Shown here: piece after piece, positions 7,209-15,022 of the stretch
How the letters are laid out: each line of letters starts with the position of its first letter
Numbering within the stretch: position 1 is the first letter of the stretch
Origin: Gammaproteobacteria bacterium
GTDB taxonomy: Bacteria > Pseudomonadota > Gammaproteobacteria > Steroidobacterales > GCA-2729495
Reading direction: 5' to 3'
NCBI GenBank assembly: GCA_021773815.1
Contig: JAJFJS010000080.1
Span: forward strand, 1-64,000
Length of the DNA: 64,000 nucleotides
Program-made: the position numbers and the translations under genes
The notes under the pieces: model-generated
Database searches by the model: none
The model's input: only the letters and a program-made list of their open reading frames with translations
Told to the model about the DNA's origin: nothing

Positions 7209-7229
7209 CCGCGCAAGTCAGGAAAACAA

Positions 7230-7252
7230 AAAGCCCGCGCTAGGCGGGCTTT
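7230..7252 (+). terminator. GC hairpin abutting the class II tRNA
   Basis: AAAGCCCGC (7230-7238), loop GCTAG and GCGGGCTTT (7244-7252) form a perfect 9-bp stem 21 bases after the DUF3467 stop. The stem ends exactly at the base before the tRNA 5' nucleotide (7253). It may terminate the passenger operon or mark a processing point. A counterpart precedes the other tRNA. Confidence 0.6.
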
Positions 7253-7339
7253 GCCGGGGTGGTCAAATCGGTAAAGACAGCCACTTTGGGAGTGGCCGGT
7301 CATTCGACCTTGCGGGTTCGATCCCCGTCCCCGGCACCA
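7253..7339 (+). tRNA. Class II tRNA with anticodon UGG (proline) on a leucine-type body
   Basis: A full cloverleaf is visible: acceptor GCCGGGG/CCCCGGC, discriminator A73 and encoded CCA; D stem GTC/GAC; anticodon stem GCCAC/GTGGC with loop TTTGGGA (anticodon TGG, G37); variable arm C-GGTC-ATTC-GACC-TT; T stem GCGGG/CCCGT with loop TTCGATC. Proline tRNAs are class I (short variable region). The D-loop has five bases before and four after GG, the variable arm has one unpaired base 5' and two 3', and base 73 is A, all as in bacterial tRNA-Leu. LeuRS largely ignores the anticodon, so leucine insertion at CCN codons is possible. Confidence 0.9.
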
Positions 7340-7359
7340 TTACCTTACCATAGGTTCCT

Positions 7360-7539
7360 ATGAACAAGACTGAGAAACCAGGCCCAAAACCAGATCGCCT
7401 TAAGATCAAGGACGACTGGGAATCTGCCGTATCCAAGGCGCTCAAGAAAAAGCGTCCGGAAGGCGGGTGGCCGAAAGACGACAAAGCGGGTAAAAATTCC
7501 CACTCTGGGACCGATTCGGACCCTAATCCCACGAAATAG
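7360..7539 (+). CDS. 59-residue Pro/Lys-rich protein, unknown function
   Basis: An ATG frame begins 20 bases after the tRNA CCA end: MNKTEKPGPKPDRLKIKD and so on, with a central helix-like segment (DDWESAVSKALKKK), then RPEGGWPK and a polar tail. It has seven proline codons in 59 codons. I think small proteins with a KPGPKPDRLKI...W...ALKKKRPEGGWPK pattern recur in Proteobacteria, but I know no function. It ends 55 bases inside the right terminal repeat. Only a weak AGG lies upstream, so it may be translated poorly or from a processed tRNA transcript. Confidence 0.65.
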   Translation: MNKTEKPGPKPDRLKIKDDWESAVSKALKKKRPEGGWPKDDKAGKNSHSGTDSDPNPTK

Positions 7540-7593
7540 ACCCCACTTCAACTTGCTGCTGATTCGTACAGCAGTTAACTTATTGATATTCCT

Positions 7594-7619
7594 CGGTTTT
7601 CAATAAGTACATACTCCCG
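7594..7619 (-). repeat. Right terminal inverted repeat of the transposon
   Basis: Reverse-complement partner of 4336-4361 with three mismatches in 26. It is followed at once by the second TAAATAAT. Confidence 0.88.
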
Positions 7620-7627
7620 TAAATAAT
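7620..7627 (+). repeat. Target-site duplication, right copy (TAAATAAT)
   Basis: Exact copy of 4328-4335 abutting the right inverted repeat. Confidence 0.88.
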
Positions 7628-7642
7628 TCATAAATTTACGCC

Positions 7643-7664
7643 AATGTGTAAAATAATACACATT
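7643..7664 (+). promoter_or_regulatory. Palindrome upstream of the TRAP/opp genes
   Basis: AATGTGTA (7643-7650) and TACACATT (7657-7664) form perfect 8-bp arms around AAATAA, outside the transposon and about 130 bases before the TRAP lipoprotein start. It looks like an operator for a dimeric regulator. No binding protein can be named. Confidence 0.35.
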
Positions 7665-7795
7665 CTTTGCCCCCCTGAATGCAGGCCGGGATCAGCCCGC
7701 CCCCTCCCGACGCCCGCTCGTCCGTCCCGGATTCCCGGTTTGGCAAGGGCTCCGGCCGCGTCTACTATGCTGTGCTTTCAGTCAGGAGTCGTTGC

Positions 7796-8884
7796 ATGAA
7801 GCGACGAGAGGTTTTAACGGGGGCCGCCGGCGCGCTGGCGCTGGGGGGCTGTGCCGCCGAGCGGCAAGAGTGCGCCTCGGGCGAGGCGGTCCGGCAGATC
7901 ACATGGAAGATGGTCACGACCTGGCCGCCGAATTTTCCCGGGCTCGGCACCGGTGTGCTGCGGCTCGCGAAATTCATCGACGACGCGTCAAACGGTCGCC
8001 TCAAGATCAAGGTGTATGGCGCCGGCGAATTGGTACCGCCGTTCGAGGTTTTTGGCACCGTGCAGCGGGGCGCCGCCGAGATTGGACACGGCGCCGCGTA
8101 TTACTGGAAGGGAAAATCAGAAGCGGCGCAGTTCTTTACGGCAGTGCCGTTCGGCATGAGCGCGCAGGAGATGAATGGCTGGCTGTACTACGGCGGCGGC
8201 CTCGAATTATATCGTGAACTCTATGCCGGCTTCGGCCTCGTGCCCTTCCCGGCCGGCAACACGGGCGTGCAGATGGGTGGCTGGTTCAACCGCGAGATCA
8301 ATTCGCTCGCCGATCTAAACGGCCTGAAGATGCGCATCCCCGGCTGGGGCGGTGAGGTCCTGCGACGGGCGGGCGGCACGCCGGTCGGTCTGCCGGCCGA
8401 TGAGATCTTCACGGCCCTGCAGACCGGCACCATCGACGCGACGGAATGGATCGGCCCGTATAACGATGTCGCGCTCGGTCTGCACCAGGCGGCACGTTAT
8501 TACTATTATCCCGGCTGGCAGGAACCGGGCCCGGTGCTCGAGTGCATCGTCAATCAGCAGGCCTTTGATGCGTTACCGAAGGATCTGCAAACCATAGTCG
8601 AGATTGCCTGCAGCGCGATCAATGATCAGATGACCGCTGAGTTCACGGCACGGAATGCGCAATCGCTTGAACAACTCAAGGCCGATGACAAGATCGAGGT
8701 GCGCCGCTTCCCGGATGAGGTTCTGCGGCAATTGCGGGCGCTGACCGATGAGGTCGTTGCGGAACTCGTTGCCGCCGATCCGGTCGCCGCGCGTATTCAT
8801 GCATCGTTTGCGGCCTTTCGGAAAACGGTCGGCGCCTGGACGGAAATCTCCGAGCAGGCAATGCTCGACGTCCGCGCACTGTGA
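7796..8884 (+). CDS. TRAP-type solute-binding lipoprotein, TakP-like (DctP family)
   Basis: The 362-residue product binds an organic acid in the periplasm for a TRAP transporter. I set the start at MKRREVLTGAAG, preceded by AGGAG. The signal peptide starts KRR and ends with the lipobox LGGC (Cys at about residue 20), so it is a predicted lipoprotein, perhaps Tat-routed. The body (WKMVTTWPPNFPGLG, EIGHGAAYYWKGK, TEWIGPYNDVALGL) resembles the alpha-keto acid/mannitol-chloroaromatic branch that includes TakP. It is 26 bases ahead of the opp genes. The only TRAP membrane genes in the window are 14 kb away (22278-24159). Confidence 0.88.
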   Translation: MKRREVLTGAAGALALGGCAAERQECASGEAVRQITWKMVTTWPPNFPGLGTGVLRLAKFIDDASNGRLKIKVYGAGELVPPFEVFGTVQRGAAEIGHGAAYYWKGKSEAAQFFTAVPFGMSAQEMNGWLYYGGGLELYRELYAGFGLVPFPAGNTGVQMGGWFNREINSLADLNGLKMRIPGWGGEVLRRAGGTPVGLPADEIFTALQTGTIDATEWIGPYNDVALGLHQAARYYYYPGWQEPGPVLECIVNQQAFDALPKDLQTIVEIACSAINDQMTAEFTARNAQSLEQLKADDKIEVRRFPDEVLRQLRALTDEVVAELVAADPVAARIHASFAAFRKTVGAWTEISEQAMLDVRAL

Positions 8885-8910
8885 TCAGGCACAGGCCGCA
8901 GCCATAACGG

Positions 8911-10782
8911 ATGTCTGCCCGCTTGCCACGTGCCGCCCCCGCCCCGAGTGTTCTCGCGCTGCTCGCGATCGGGCTGTCGATCGGCGGCTGCGGCGGCACA
9001 GGCGACGACAAGGACACGCCGCCGCGCACACCGGGTAGTCGCGGCCCGGCGGGCCTCAAGGTCTACCGGCACGCGATGGACCAGGCGCCGACCAGCCTCG
9101 ACCCCGTGCAGGCCGCCAATGTGTATGCAAACTTCGTCGTGCTCAATGCTTACGACACGCTGTTTGCTTACAAGTATCTCGCGCGACCCTTTGAGCTCAA
9201 GACCAACCTCGCCGCCGACTGGCCGGAGATTTCGGCAGACGGGTTAACGTATACGATCCGCATCAAACCGGGCGTGCGGTTCATTGATGATCCGGCCTTC
9301 GCGGACGGCGTCGGGCGCGAGGTCGTTGCGGAGGACTTCGTCTACTCGATCAAGCGCCACTTCGATCCGAAGACCCGCCCGCAGGGTGCCTGGCTGTGGA
9401 TCAATCGCATCGTCGGTCTCGATGAATGGAAAGCCGCCGGTTCCGATTACGCGGCCGAGATTGCGGGTCTGCGCGCGCTCGACACGCATACCATCCGGAT
9501 TCAATTAACAAAGCCCTATCCCCAGCTGCTGTTCACGCTGGCGATGGGCTTTTCGGCCGTCGTGCCGCGCGAGGCCGTCGCGTATCACGGCCGCGAGTTC
9601 GCGGTGCATCCGGTCGGCTCGGGTCCGTTCCGGCTGACATCCTACGACACGTCGCAGGTGGTGTTCGAGCGCAACCCGCGCTTTCGTCCAGAACCCGTCG
9701 ATATCGCGTTCGAGGGCTATGATGAGGCGCAGCACGGTTTCAGCGGCGTGGCCGCGATCGACGGCCGGTCGCCGCCGTTCCTCGACCGGCTCGAGATCAG
9801 TTTCATCGCCGAGTCGTCGGCGCGCTGGAGTTCGTTCACCAAGGGCGATGAGGTGCAATACACCAGCATCCCCAACGAGCATGTCGACGAAGTACTGGCG
9901 ACCAAGCAGCCGGTTACGCTCAAGCCGGCCTTCGCGGAGAAATATCACTTCTTTGCCGGCGTCGAGGCGGGGTTTATCTTTAATGCGTTCAACATGGATT
10001 TTCCCGAGTTCGGCTATAACGACGATCCGGAACGTGAGCGCCGCAACAAGGCCCTGCGCTGCGCGATCAACAAGGCCTATTCGTGGGAACAGCGTAACGA
10101 GAGCTTCTACATGGGGCTCGGCAACATCTTCCCGGGCATCATCGTGCCGGTCTCGCCCGAATTCGATCCGGGCCTGTCGCGGGACAGCGTCACGCGCGAC
10201 GTGGCCGGGGCGCGCAAGCTGCTGGCCGACAACGGCTGGACGCCCGAGAACCTGCCGCCGCTGGTGTACGGCGCCAACTCGAGTGTCAGCTCGCGGCTGA
10301 TCTTCGAGCAGTTTCGCGCATGGATGAAGGAGATCGGCTATCCGCGCGAGAAGATCATCCTGAAACGGTTCGCGACGTTCGGCGATATCAGCCGGGCCTG
10401 GAAACAGAGCCAGCTGCCTTACGTGTCCAAGGGCTGGGGTCTGGATTTTCCCGATGCAGAGAACACGCTGCAGTTGTTCTACGGCCCGAACAGTTCGCCC
10501 GGGTCCAACGATGCGAACTACCGCGACCCCGAGTACGATCGACTCTATGAACTGTCCAGCACGATGCTGCCGTCGCCCGAACGCACGGCCATCTATCAGC
10601 GGATGAATCGCATGCTGATCGACGATTGCGTGGCCAACACCGGGCTGGCGCGCACGCGTATCTATCTCTGGCACAAGAACGTGATCGCGATTCCCGACCG
10701 TGAAATCATTGGCGGATTTTTCCTGCGCTACGTCGATATCGTCGACGCGAGCACCGGGACGGTGAAGGGCGGGGCGCGATAG
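8911..10782 (+). CDS. oppA: Peptide ABC transporter substrate-binding lipoprotein (family 5)
   Basis: A 623-residue periplasmic lipoprotein that captures oligopeptides. The signal peptide ends in the lipobox IGGC (Cys near residue 27), followed by an Asp-rich linker. The SBP_bac_5 fold is evident from YRHAMDQAPTSLDPVQAANVYA near the start and the repeated segments DGLTYTIRIKPGVRF, VHPVGSGPFRL and ALRCAINKAYSW. It is the first gene of a five-gene opp operon, with oppB starting four bases after its stop. Substrate is inferred from the family only. Confidence 0.92.
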   Translation: MSARLPRAAPAPSVLALLAIGLSIGGCGGTGDDKDTPPRTPGSRGPAGLKVYRHAMDQAPTSLDPVQAANVYANFVVLNAYDTLFAYKYLARPFELKTNLAADWPEISADGLTYTIRIKPGVRFIDDPAFADGVGREVVAEDFVYSIKRHFDPKTRPQGAWLWINRIVGLDEWKAAGSDYAAEIAGLRALDTHTIRIQLTKPYPQLLFTLAMGFSAVVPREAVAYHGREFAVHPVGSGPFRLTSYDTSQVVFERNPRFRPEPVDIAFEGYDEAQHGFSGVAAIDGRSPPFLDRLEISFIAESSARWSSFTKGDEVQYTSIPNEHVDEVLATKQPVTLKPAFAEKYHFFAGVEAGFIFNAFNMDFPEFGYNDDPERERRNKALRCAINKAYSWEQRNESFYMGLGNIFPGIIVPVSPEFDPGLSRDSVTRDVAGARKLLADNGWTPENLPPLVYGANSSVSSRLIFEQFRAWMKEIGYPREKIILKRFATFGDISRAWKQSQLPYVSKGWGLDFPDAENTLQLFYGPNSSPGSNDANYRDPEYDRLYELSSTMLPSPERTAIYQRMNRMLIDDCVANTGLARTRIYLWHKNVIAIPDREIIGGFFLRYVDIVDASTGTVKGGAR

Positions 10783-10786
10783 CGGC

Positions 10787-11740
10787 GTGGAGATTCTTCA
10801 GTACACGGTGCGCAAGCTGATCTCGGGCATCCCGCTGGTACTCGGCGTGACCTTAATCAGCTTCCTGCTCATGGTGTACTTCGGGCCCGATAAGACCTAC
10901 GAGCTGCTCGGCAAGAACCCAACGGCGCAGGAGATCGCCGAGGTGCGCACGCAGCTCGGCTATGACCAGCCGTTTCTCGTGCGATACGTCGATTACCTGC
11001 GCGAACTGGTGACGCTGGAGTTCGGCAATTCGGACTCGACCGGTGAAGACGTCGCGTCGCTGCTCGCGCGCACGATCCCGATCTCCCTGGCGCTGACCGG
11101 GCCTGGTTTCGTGCTGGGCAATCTGCTCGGCGTGCTGCTGGCATTGTTCGCCGCTTTCTACCGCAGCACGTGGGTCGACAAGGCGATCATGGCCTCGGCC
11201 GTGGTCGGCATGAGCATCAGTTTCCTGATCGTCATCATCGCGTTCCAGATCATCTTTGCCTCCAGTTACGGCCTCGGCTGGTTCCCGGTGCGCGGCTGGA
11301 GCGTGCATTCGTTCGGTGACTACCTGTCGTACGTCGCGGTGCCGACGATGGCGATGGTGTTCGTCGCGCTCGGCTATAACACGCGCTTTTATCGTTCCGT
11401 GCTCGTCGAGGAGATGACGCGCGATCACGTGCGCACGGCGCGCGCGTTCGGTGTACCGCCGGCGAAGCTGTTCTACAAGAACATCCTGAAAAACAGCATG
11501 ATTCCGATCATCACCCGGGTCGTGTTCTCGATTCCGCTCGTCATCATCAGCGGCAGCCTGCTGATCGAGAGTTACTTCGGGATTCCGGGCGTCGGCAAGA
11601 TTACTTATGACGCCATCATCAGCGGCGATCAGCCGGTGCTCAAGGCGGTCGTCGGGCTGACGGCGATCCTGTTCGTGCTGGCCCAGTTGCTGACCGACAT
11701 CCTGTACCGGGCCGTCGATCCGCGGATCAGTCTCAAGTGA
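10787..11740 (+). CDS. oppB: Oligopeptide ABC transporter permease OppB
   Basis: A 317-residue inner-membrane permease with a GTG start. Family features: N-terminal helix, then the extended region with VRTQLGYDQPFLVRYVDYL, several membrane helices, and the ABC-coupling EAA-type loop (TARAFGVPPAKLFYKNILKNSMIP). The C-terminus (ILYRAVDPRISLK) is the typical OppB/DppB ending. It overlaps oppC by four bases (GTGA), which indicates translational coupling. Confidence 0.95.
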   Translation: MEILQYTVRKLISGIPLVLGVTLISFLLMVYFGPDKTYELLGKNPTAQEIAEVRTQLGYDQPFLVRYVDYLRELVTLEFGNSDSTGEDVASLLARTIPISLALTGPGFVLGNLLGVLLALFAAFYRSTWVDKAIMASAVVGMSISFLIVIIAFQIIFASSYGLGWFPVRGWSVHSFGDYLSYVAVPTMAMVFVALGYNTRFYRSVLVEEMTRDHVRTARAFGVPPAKLFYKNILKNSMIPIITRVVFSIPLVIISGSLLIESYFGIPGVGKITYDAIISGDQPVLKAVVGLTAILFVLAQLLTDILYRAVDPRISLK

Positions 11741-12612
11741 GCGCCGTGGCGATCCCGGCGGTGCGGCGCGAATCGCTGTGGAGCAAGGCGGCCTGGAAGC
11801 TCGCCCGGGACCGGACCGGCATGATCGCGCTGGCTTTCGTACTCTTGTATATGCTGGTCGCGGTCGGCGTGACCGCCGGCTGGTGGGCGGCGGACTGGAG
11901 CGAGGTGCGGGGCGGCAAGTGGGAGGCCATGTCTGCGGCGCACTGGTTCGGTACGAACCTGATCGGGCAGGATATCTTCGCGCGTGCGGTCTACAGCACC
12001 AAGACCGCGTTCGAGGTCGGCCTCGTCGTCGCTGTGCTCGCGACGGTCATCGGTGCGGCGCTCGGCGCCGTCGCCGGGTTCTTCAACGGCTCGTGGATCG
12101 ACGAAGTGCTGCTGTGGCTCATGGGCGTGCTCGATTCGATACCGTTCTACCTGTTCGTCGCCGCGATCGTGTTCGCGATGCAGGACAATCCGTATGCAAT
12201 GCACATCGCGATGATCTCGACCTTCTGGACCTCGGTCGGGCGGCTCATTCGCGGTGAGGTCATCAAGCTGCGCGGCCTGGAATACGTGGAGGCCGCGCAT
12301 GCCATAAGCGTGCCGGAGTTCGTGATTATTATTCGGCATATCCTGCCCAACACCACGCACATCCTGCTGGTGCAGGCCACGATCATGTTTGTGTCGGCGA
12401 TCAAGTCGGAGGTCATCCTGAGTTTCCTCGGGCTCGGCGTGAAAGACGGCATGAGCTGGGGGCTGATGATTGCCGAGAGTTCGCAGGAGGTAATGGCCGG
12501 GTTCTTCAATAATTTTCTCGCCGCCTCCGTGCTGATGTTCGGGCTGGTCATGGCGTTCAACATGTTCTCGGATGCGCTGCAGGACGCGCTGGATCCGCGC
12601 AAGGTCGGTTAG
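11737..12612 (+). CDS. oppC: Oligopeptide ABC transporter permease OppC
   Basis: A 291-residue partner permease, GTG start overlapping the oppB stop. The N-terminal part has the OppC hallmark WKLARDRTGMIALAFVLLY, a periplasmic loop with WFGTNLIGQDIFARAVYSTK, and the coupling loop GLEYVEAAHAISVPEFVIIIRHILPN. It ends LQDALDPRKVG, typical of the family. Pairs with OppB to form the channel driven by OppD and OppF. Confidence 0.95.
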   Translation: MSAVAIPAVRRESLWSKAAWKLARDRTGMIALAFVLLYMLVAVGVTAGWWAADWSEVRGGKWEAMSAAHWFGTNLIGQDIFARAVYSTKTAFEVGLVVAVLATVIGAALGAVAGFFNGSWIDEVLLWLMGVLDSIPFYLFVAAIVFAMQDNPYAMHIAMISTFWTSVGRLIRGEVIKLRGLEYVEAAHAISVPEFVIIIRHILPNTTHILLVQATIMFVSAIKSEVILSFLGLGVKDGMSWGLMIAESSQEVMAGFFNNFLAASVLMFGLVMAFNMFSDALQDALDPRKVG

Positions 12613-13623
12613 ATGCAGGCCGACACGCAACCGTTGCTCAGCGTCCGTGATCTCGTCATCGAGTTCACGACCGAGAATGGCGTCGTGCGAGCTGCCGATG
12701 GCATTAGCTTTGACGTGCACGAGAACGAGACGCTCGGCATCGTCGGTGAATCGGGCTGCGGCAAGACCGTCACAGGCCTGTCGATCCTCGGGCTGATCCC
12801 TTCGCCGCCGGGCCGCGTCGCCGGCGGCAGTATCCGGTTCATGGGCCGCGAGCTCGTCGGGTTGCCTGACAGCGAGATGCGTAATATCCGCGGCCGCGAC
12901 ATCTCGATGATTTTTCAGGAACCGATGACGGCGCTGAACCCGGTGTTCACCGTCGGCAACCAGATGACGGACGTGTTGCGGCGCCATCGCGGCCTGACGC
13001 GGCGCCAGGCGCGCGATGCGGCCATCGAGATGCTGGCCAAGGTGGGCATCCCGGTGCCGGCCAAACGCATCGATGAATACCCGCACCAGTTGTCCGGCGG
13101 TATGCGGCAGCGGGTCATGATCGCGATGGCCCTGTCGTGCGATCCGAAGTTACTGATCGCCGACGAGCCGACGACGGCCCTCGACGTCACCACGCAGGCG
13201 CAGGTGCTCGAACAGATCGCCGGGCTGCAAAGCGAATTCAAGATGGCCGTCGTCCTGATCACGCACGATCTGGGCATCGTCGCTGAAACCTGCCGGCGCG
13301 CCATCGTCATGTATTGCGGGCGCATCGTCGAGAATGCGGCCATCGAGCGACTGTTTGAGGCGCCGCGTCATCCGTATGCGAAAGGCCTGCTCGAGTCGAT
13401 CCCGCGTCTGCGCCGCGAGCGGCTCGACGAGCTGCCGATCATCCCCGGTCGTGTGCCGAACCTGCTGCACCTGCCGCCCGGCTGCCGGTTTGCCGCGCGC
13501 TGTCCGCGCGCTGACGCGCTGTGCCGCGAGCAGAGCCCGGCACTGGTGCCGGCCGGACCGCACGGGGATTTTATTGCGTGCCACCACCCGCATCCGGGTC
13601 AGCAGGCGGAGCCGGCAGCATGA
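12613..13623 (+). CDS. oppD: Oligopeptide ABC transporter ATPase OppD
   Basis: A 336-residue cytoplasmic ATPase. Walker A is GESGCGKT, the signature is LSGGMRQR and Walker B is [12 protein letters not shown]. The C-terminal oligopeptide extension has the conserved Cys pattern ([19 protein letters not shown]) that binds an iron-sulfur cluster in DppD-like proteins. It starts immediately after oppC and overlaps oppF by four bases. Confidence 0.96.
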   Translation: MQADTQPLLSVRDLVIEFTTENGVVRAADGISFDVHENETLGIVGESGCGKTVTGLSILGLIPSPPGRVAGGSIRFMGRELVGLPDSEMRNIRGRDISMIFQEPMTALNPVFTVGNQMTDVLRRHRGLTRRQARDAAIEMLAKVGIPVPAKRIDEYPHQLSGGMRQRVMIAMALSCDPKLLIADEPTTALDVTTQAQVLEQIAGLQSEFKMAVVLITHDLGIVAETCRRAIVMYCGRIVENAAIERLFEAPRHPYAKGLLESIPRLRRERLDELPIIPGRVPNLLHLPPGCRFAARCPRADALCREQSPALVPAGPHGDFIACHHPHPGQQAEPAA

Positions 13624-14609
13624 GCGGCCGTGATCAGATACCGTTGCTCGACGTCCGCAATCTGACCAAGTACTTTGCGGTCCGTGGTGGACTGCTCCGG
13701 CGTGTCGTCGCCCAGGTGCGGGCTGTCGACGGCGTTAGTCTTTCAATCGGCAAGGGTCGTACCTACGGTCTGGTCGGTGAATCCGGTTGCGGCAAATCAA
13801 CTCTCGGCCGTGCGATCCTGCGCCTGCACGAACCCACATCCGGCGAGGTGCTGCTCGACGGCCACGATATCCTGAAGCTGCGCCGGAGCGAATTGATTGA
13901 CCGGCGCCGGCGCATGCAGGTCATCTTTCAGGATCCATTCGCATCGCTGAGTCCGCGCAGAACGGTGGCGCAGATCATTCGCGAGCCGCTGGACGTGCAT
14001 CGCATCGGTACCGCGGCCGAACGTGAAGAACGCGTCATTGCACTGCTCGACGATGTCGGCATGGGTGCGGAAATTCGGGACCGTTATCCGCACGAATTCT
14101 CCGGTGGCCAGCGTCAGCGCATCGGCATCGCCCGCGCGCTGGCGCTCGAGCCGGATTTCATCGTCGCCGACGAACCGGTCTCCGCGCTCGACGTCTCCGT
14201 GCAGTCCCAGGTGCTTAACCTGATCGCCGGCCTCAAGAAAACGCGCGGCATCGCCTTCCTGTTTATCTCCCACGACCTGGCCGTCATCCAGCATGTCAGC
14301 GACGAAATCGGCGTCATGTACCTTGGCCGCCTCGTTGAACATGCCCTGGTTGATGATCTGTACGCCGCGCCTAAACACCCGTACACAAAGGCACTGATGT
14401 CCGCGATCCCGATCCCCGACCCAAAGACAAAGCGCTCGCGCATCATACTCAAGGGTGACGTTCCGTCCCCGATGAACCCGCCGTCCGGCTGCCCGTTTCA
14501 CACGCGTTGCCCGGACGTCATGGAAATCTGCCGGAGCGTTGTGCCGGCCACAATCAATGTCGGCCGGAAAGATCTGCCTCACCACGTGTCCTGCCACCTC
14601 TATTCCTGA
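13620..14609 (+). CDS. oppF: Oligopeptide ABC transporter ATPase OppF
   Basis: A 329-residue ATPase. I start it at the ATG overlapping the oppD stop (ATGA), giving [19 protein letters not shown], not at the longer upstream frame. Walker A GESGCGKS, signature FSGGQRQR and Walker [13 protein letters not shown] are intact. The C-terminal Cys-containing extension ([15 protein letters not shown]) is present. Last gene of the opp operon; I see no strong terminator right after it. Confidence 0.95.
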   Translation: MSGRDQIPLLDVRNLTKYFAVRGGLLRRVVAQVRAVDGVSLSIGKGRTYGLVGESGCGKSTLGRAILRLHEPTSGEVLLDGHDILKLRRSELIDRRRRMQVIFQDPFASLSPRRTVAQIIREPLDVHRIGTAAEREERVIALLDDVGMGAEIRDRYPHEFSGGQRQRIGIARALALEPDFIVADEPVSALDVSVQSQVLNLIAGLKKTRGIAFLFISHDLAVIQHVSDEIGVMYLGRLVEHALVDDLYAAPKHPYTKALMSAIPIPDPKTKRSRIILKGDVPSPMNPPSGCPFHTRCPDVMEICRSVVPATINVGRKDLPHHVSCHLYS

Positions 14610-15022
14610 AAGACGGGAGCGTCGGGCCAGCGTAACCGGCTGAATACCACGTGAATAGCAAAGAATAATGATCGCGTCCTGCGTTTAATCGTCCAATTTC
14701 AGCATCGTTTTTGTTCGGCTCCGGAAACGGTGAATTTCCCTTGCAAACGGACCTCCTGGAAACGGGTCGTCGCTGCCGTTGATGTCGACATTGCCCGGGC
14801 CTCAACTTCATCGGGAAAAAATGCCGATTGAGCGCACAATCTTGCTGCCTATTGTTGCAAACAATATACAATTCAAATAATCGCGCGCTTCCGACCCGAG
14901 CGTTCCGACTACAAGAAGCTTCCGGCGTGGAGCGTTGTCGGAACAACGTCGTCAGGTCAGATCGCCGTGAGTCTTCGCCGACTGTCGTTAATCAGCTATC
15001 GAATACGCAAAGGGGTCGCACC
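14610..15022 (+). other. Intergenic stretch with an AT-rich palindrome
   Basis: No gene is supported here. It contains the palindrome TATTGTTGCAAACAATA (14850-14866) in an AT-rich patch, which may be an operator or part of the promoter for the methyltransferase-like gene at 15023. I find no RNA gene. Confidence 0.4.

Larger units (their letters stand above)
4336..7619 (-). mobile_element. Complete IS1595-family transposon with tRNA and toxin-antitoxin passengers
   Basis: This 3,284-bp, AT-rich element interrupts the dtd to TRAP intergenic region. Its ends are 26-bp inverted repeats with 23 identities, flanked by the 8-bp direct repeat TAAATAAT. The transposase (IS1595, ISXO2-like, DDE) is on the minus strand. 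Passengers are a 63-residue ribbon-helix-helix-like protein and a Cys-like tRNA on the left (minus strand), and a HigB-like toxin, Xre antitoxin, DUF3467 protein, class II tRNA with anticodon UGG and a 59-residue protein on the right (plus strand). Passenger genes are known in this family; tRNA passengers are what stands out. Base composition is clearly lower in GC than the flanks. Confidence 0.88.

Noticed and set aside
11629-13086. Minus-strand frame of 485 codons
   Set aside because: Antisense to oppC and oppD, with typical Arg/His/Asp-rich shadow composition.
15001-15022. CGCAAAGG as a second GEMM-like element
   Set aside because: No P2 tetraloop stem, no 3' core; the match is only a few bases.
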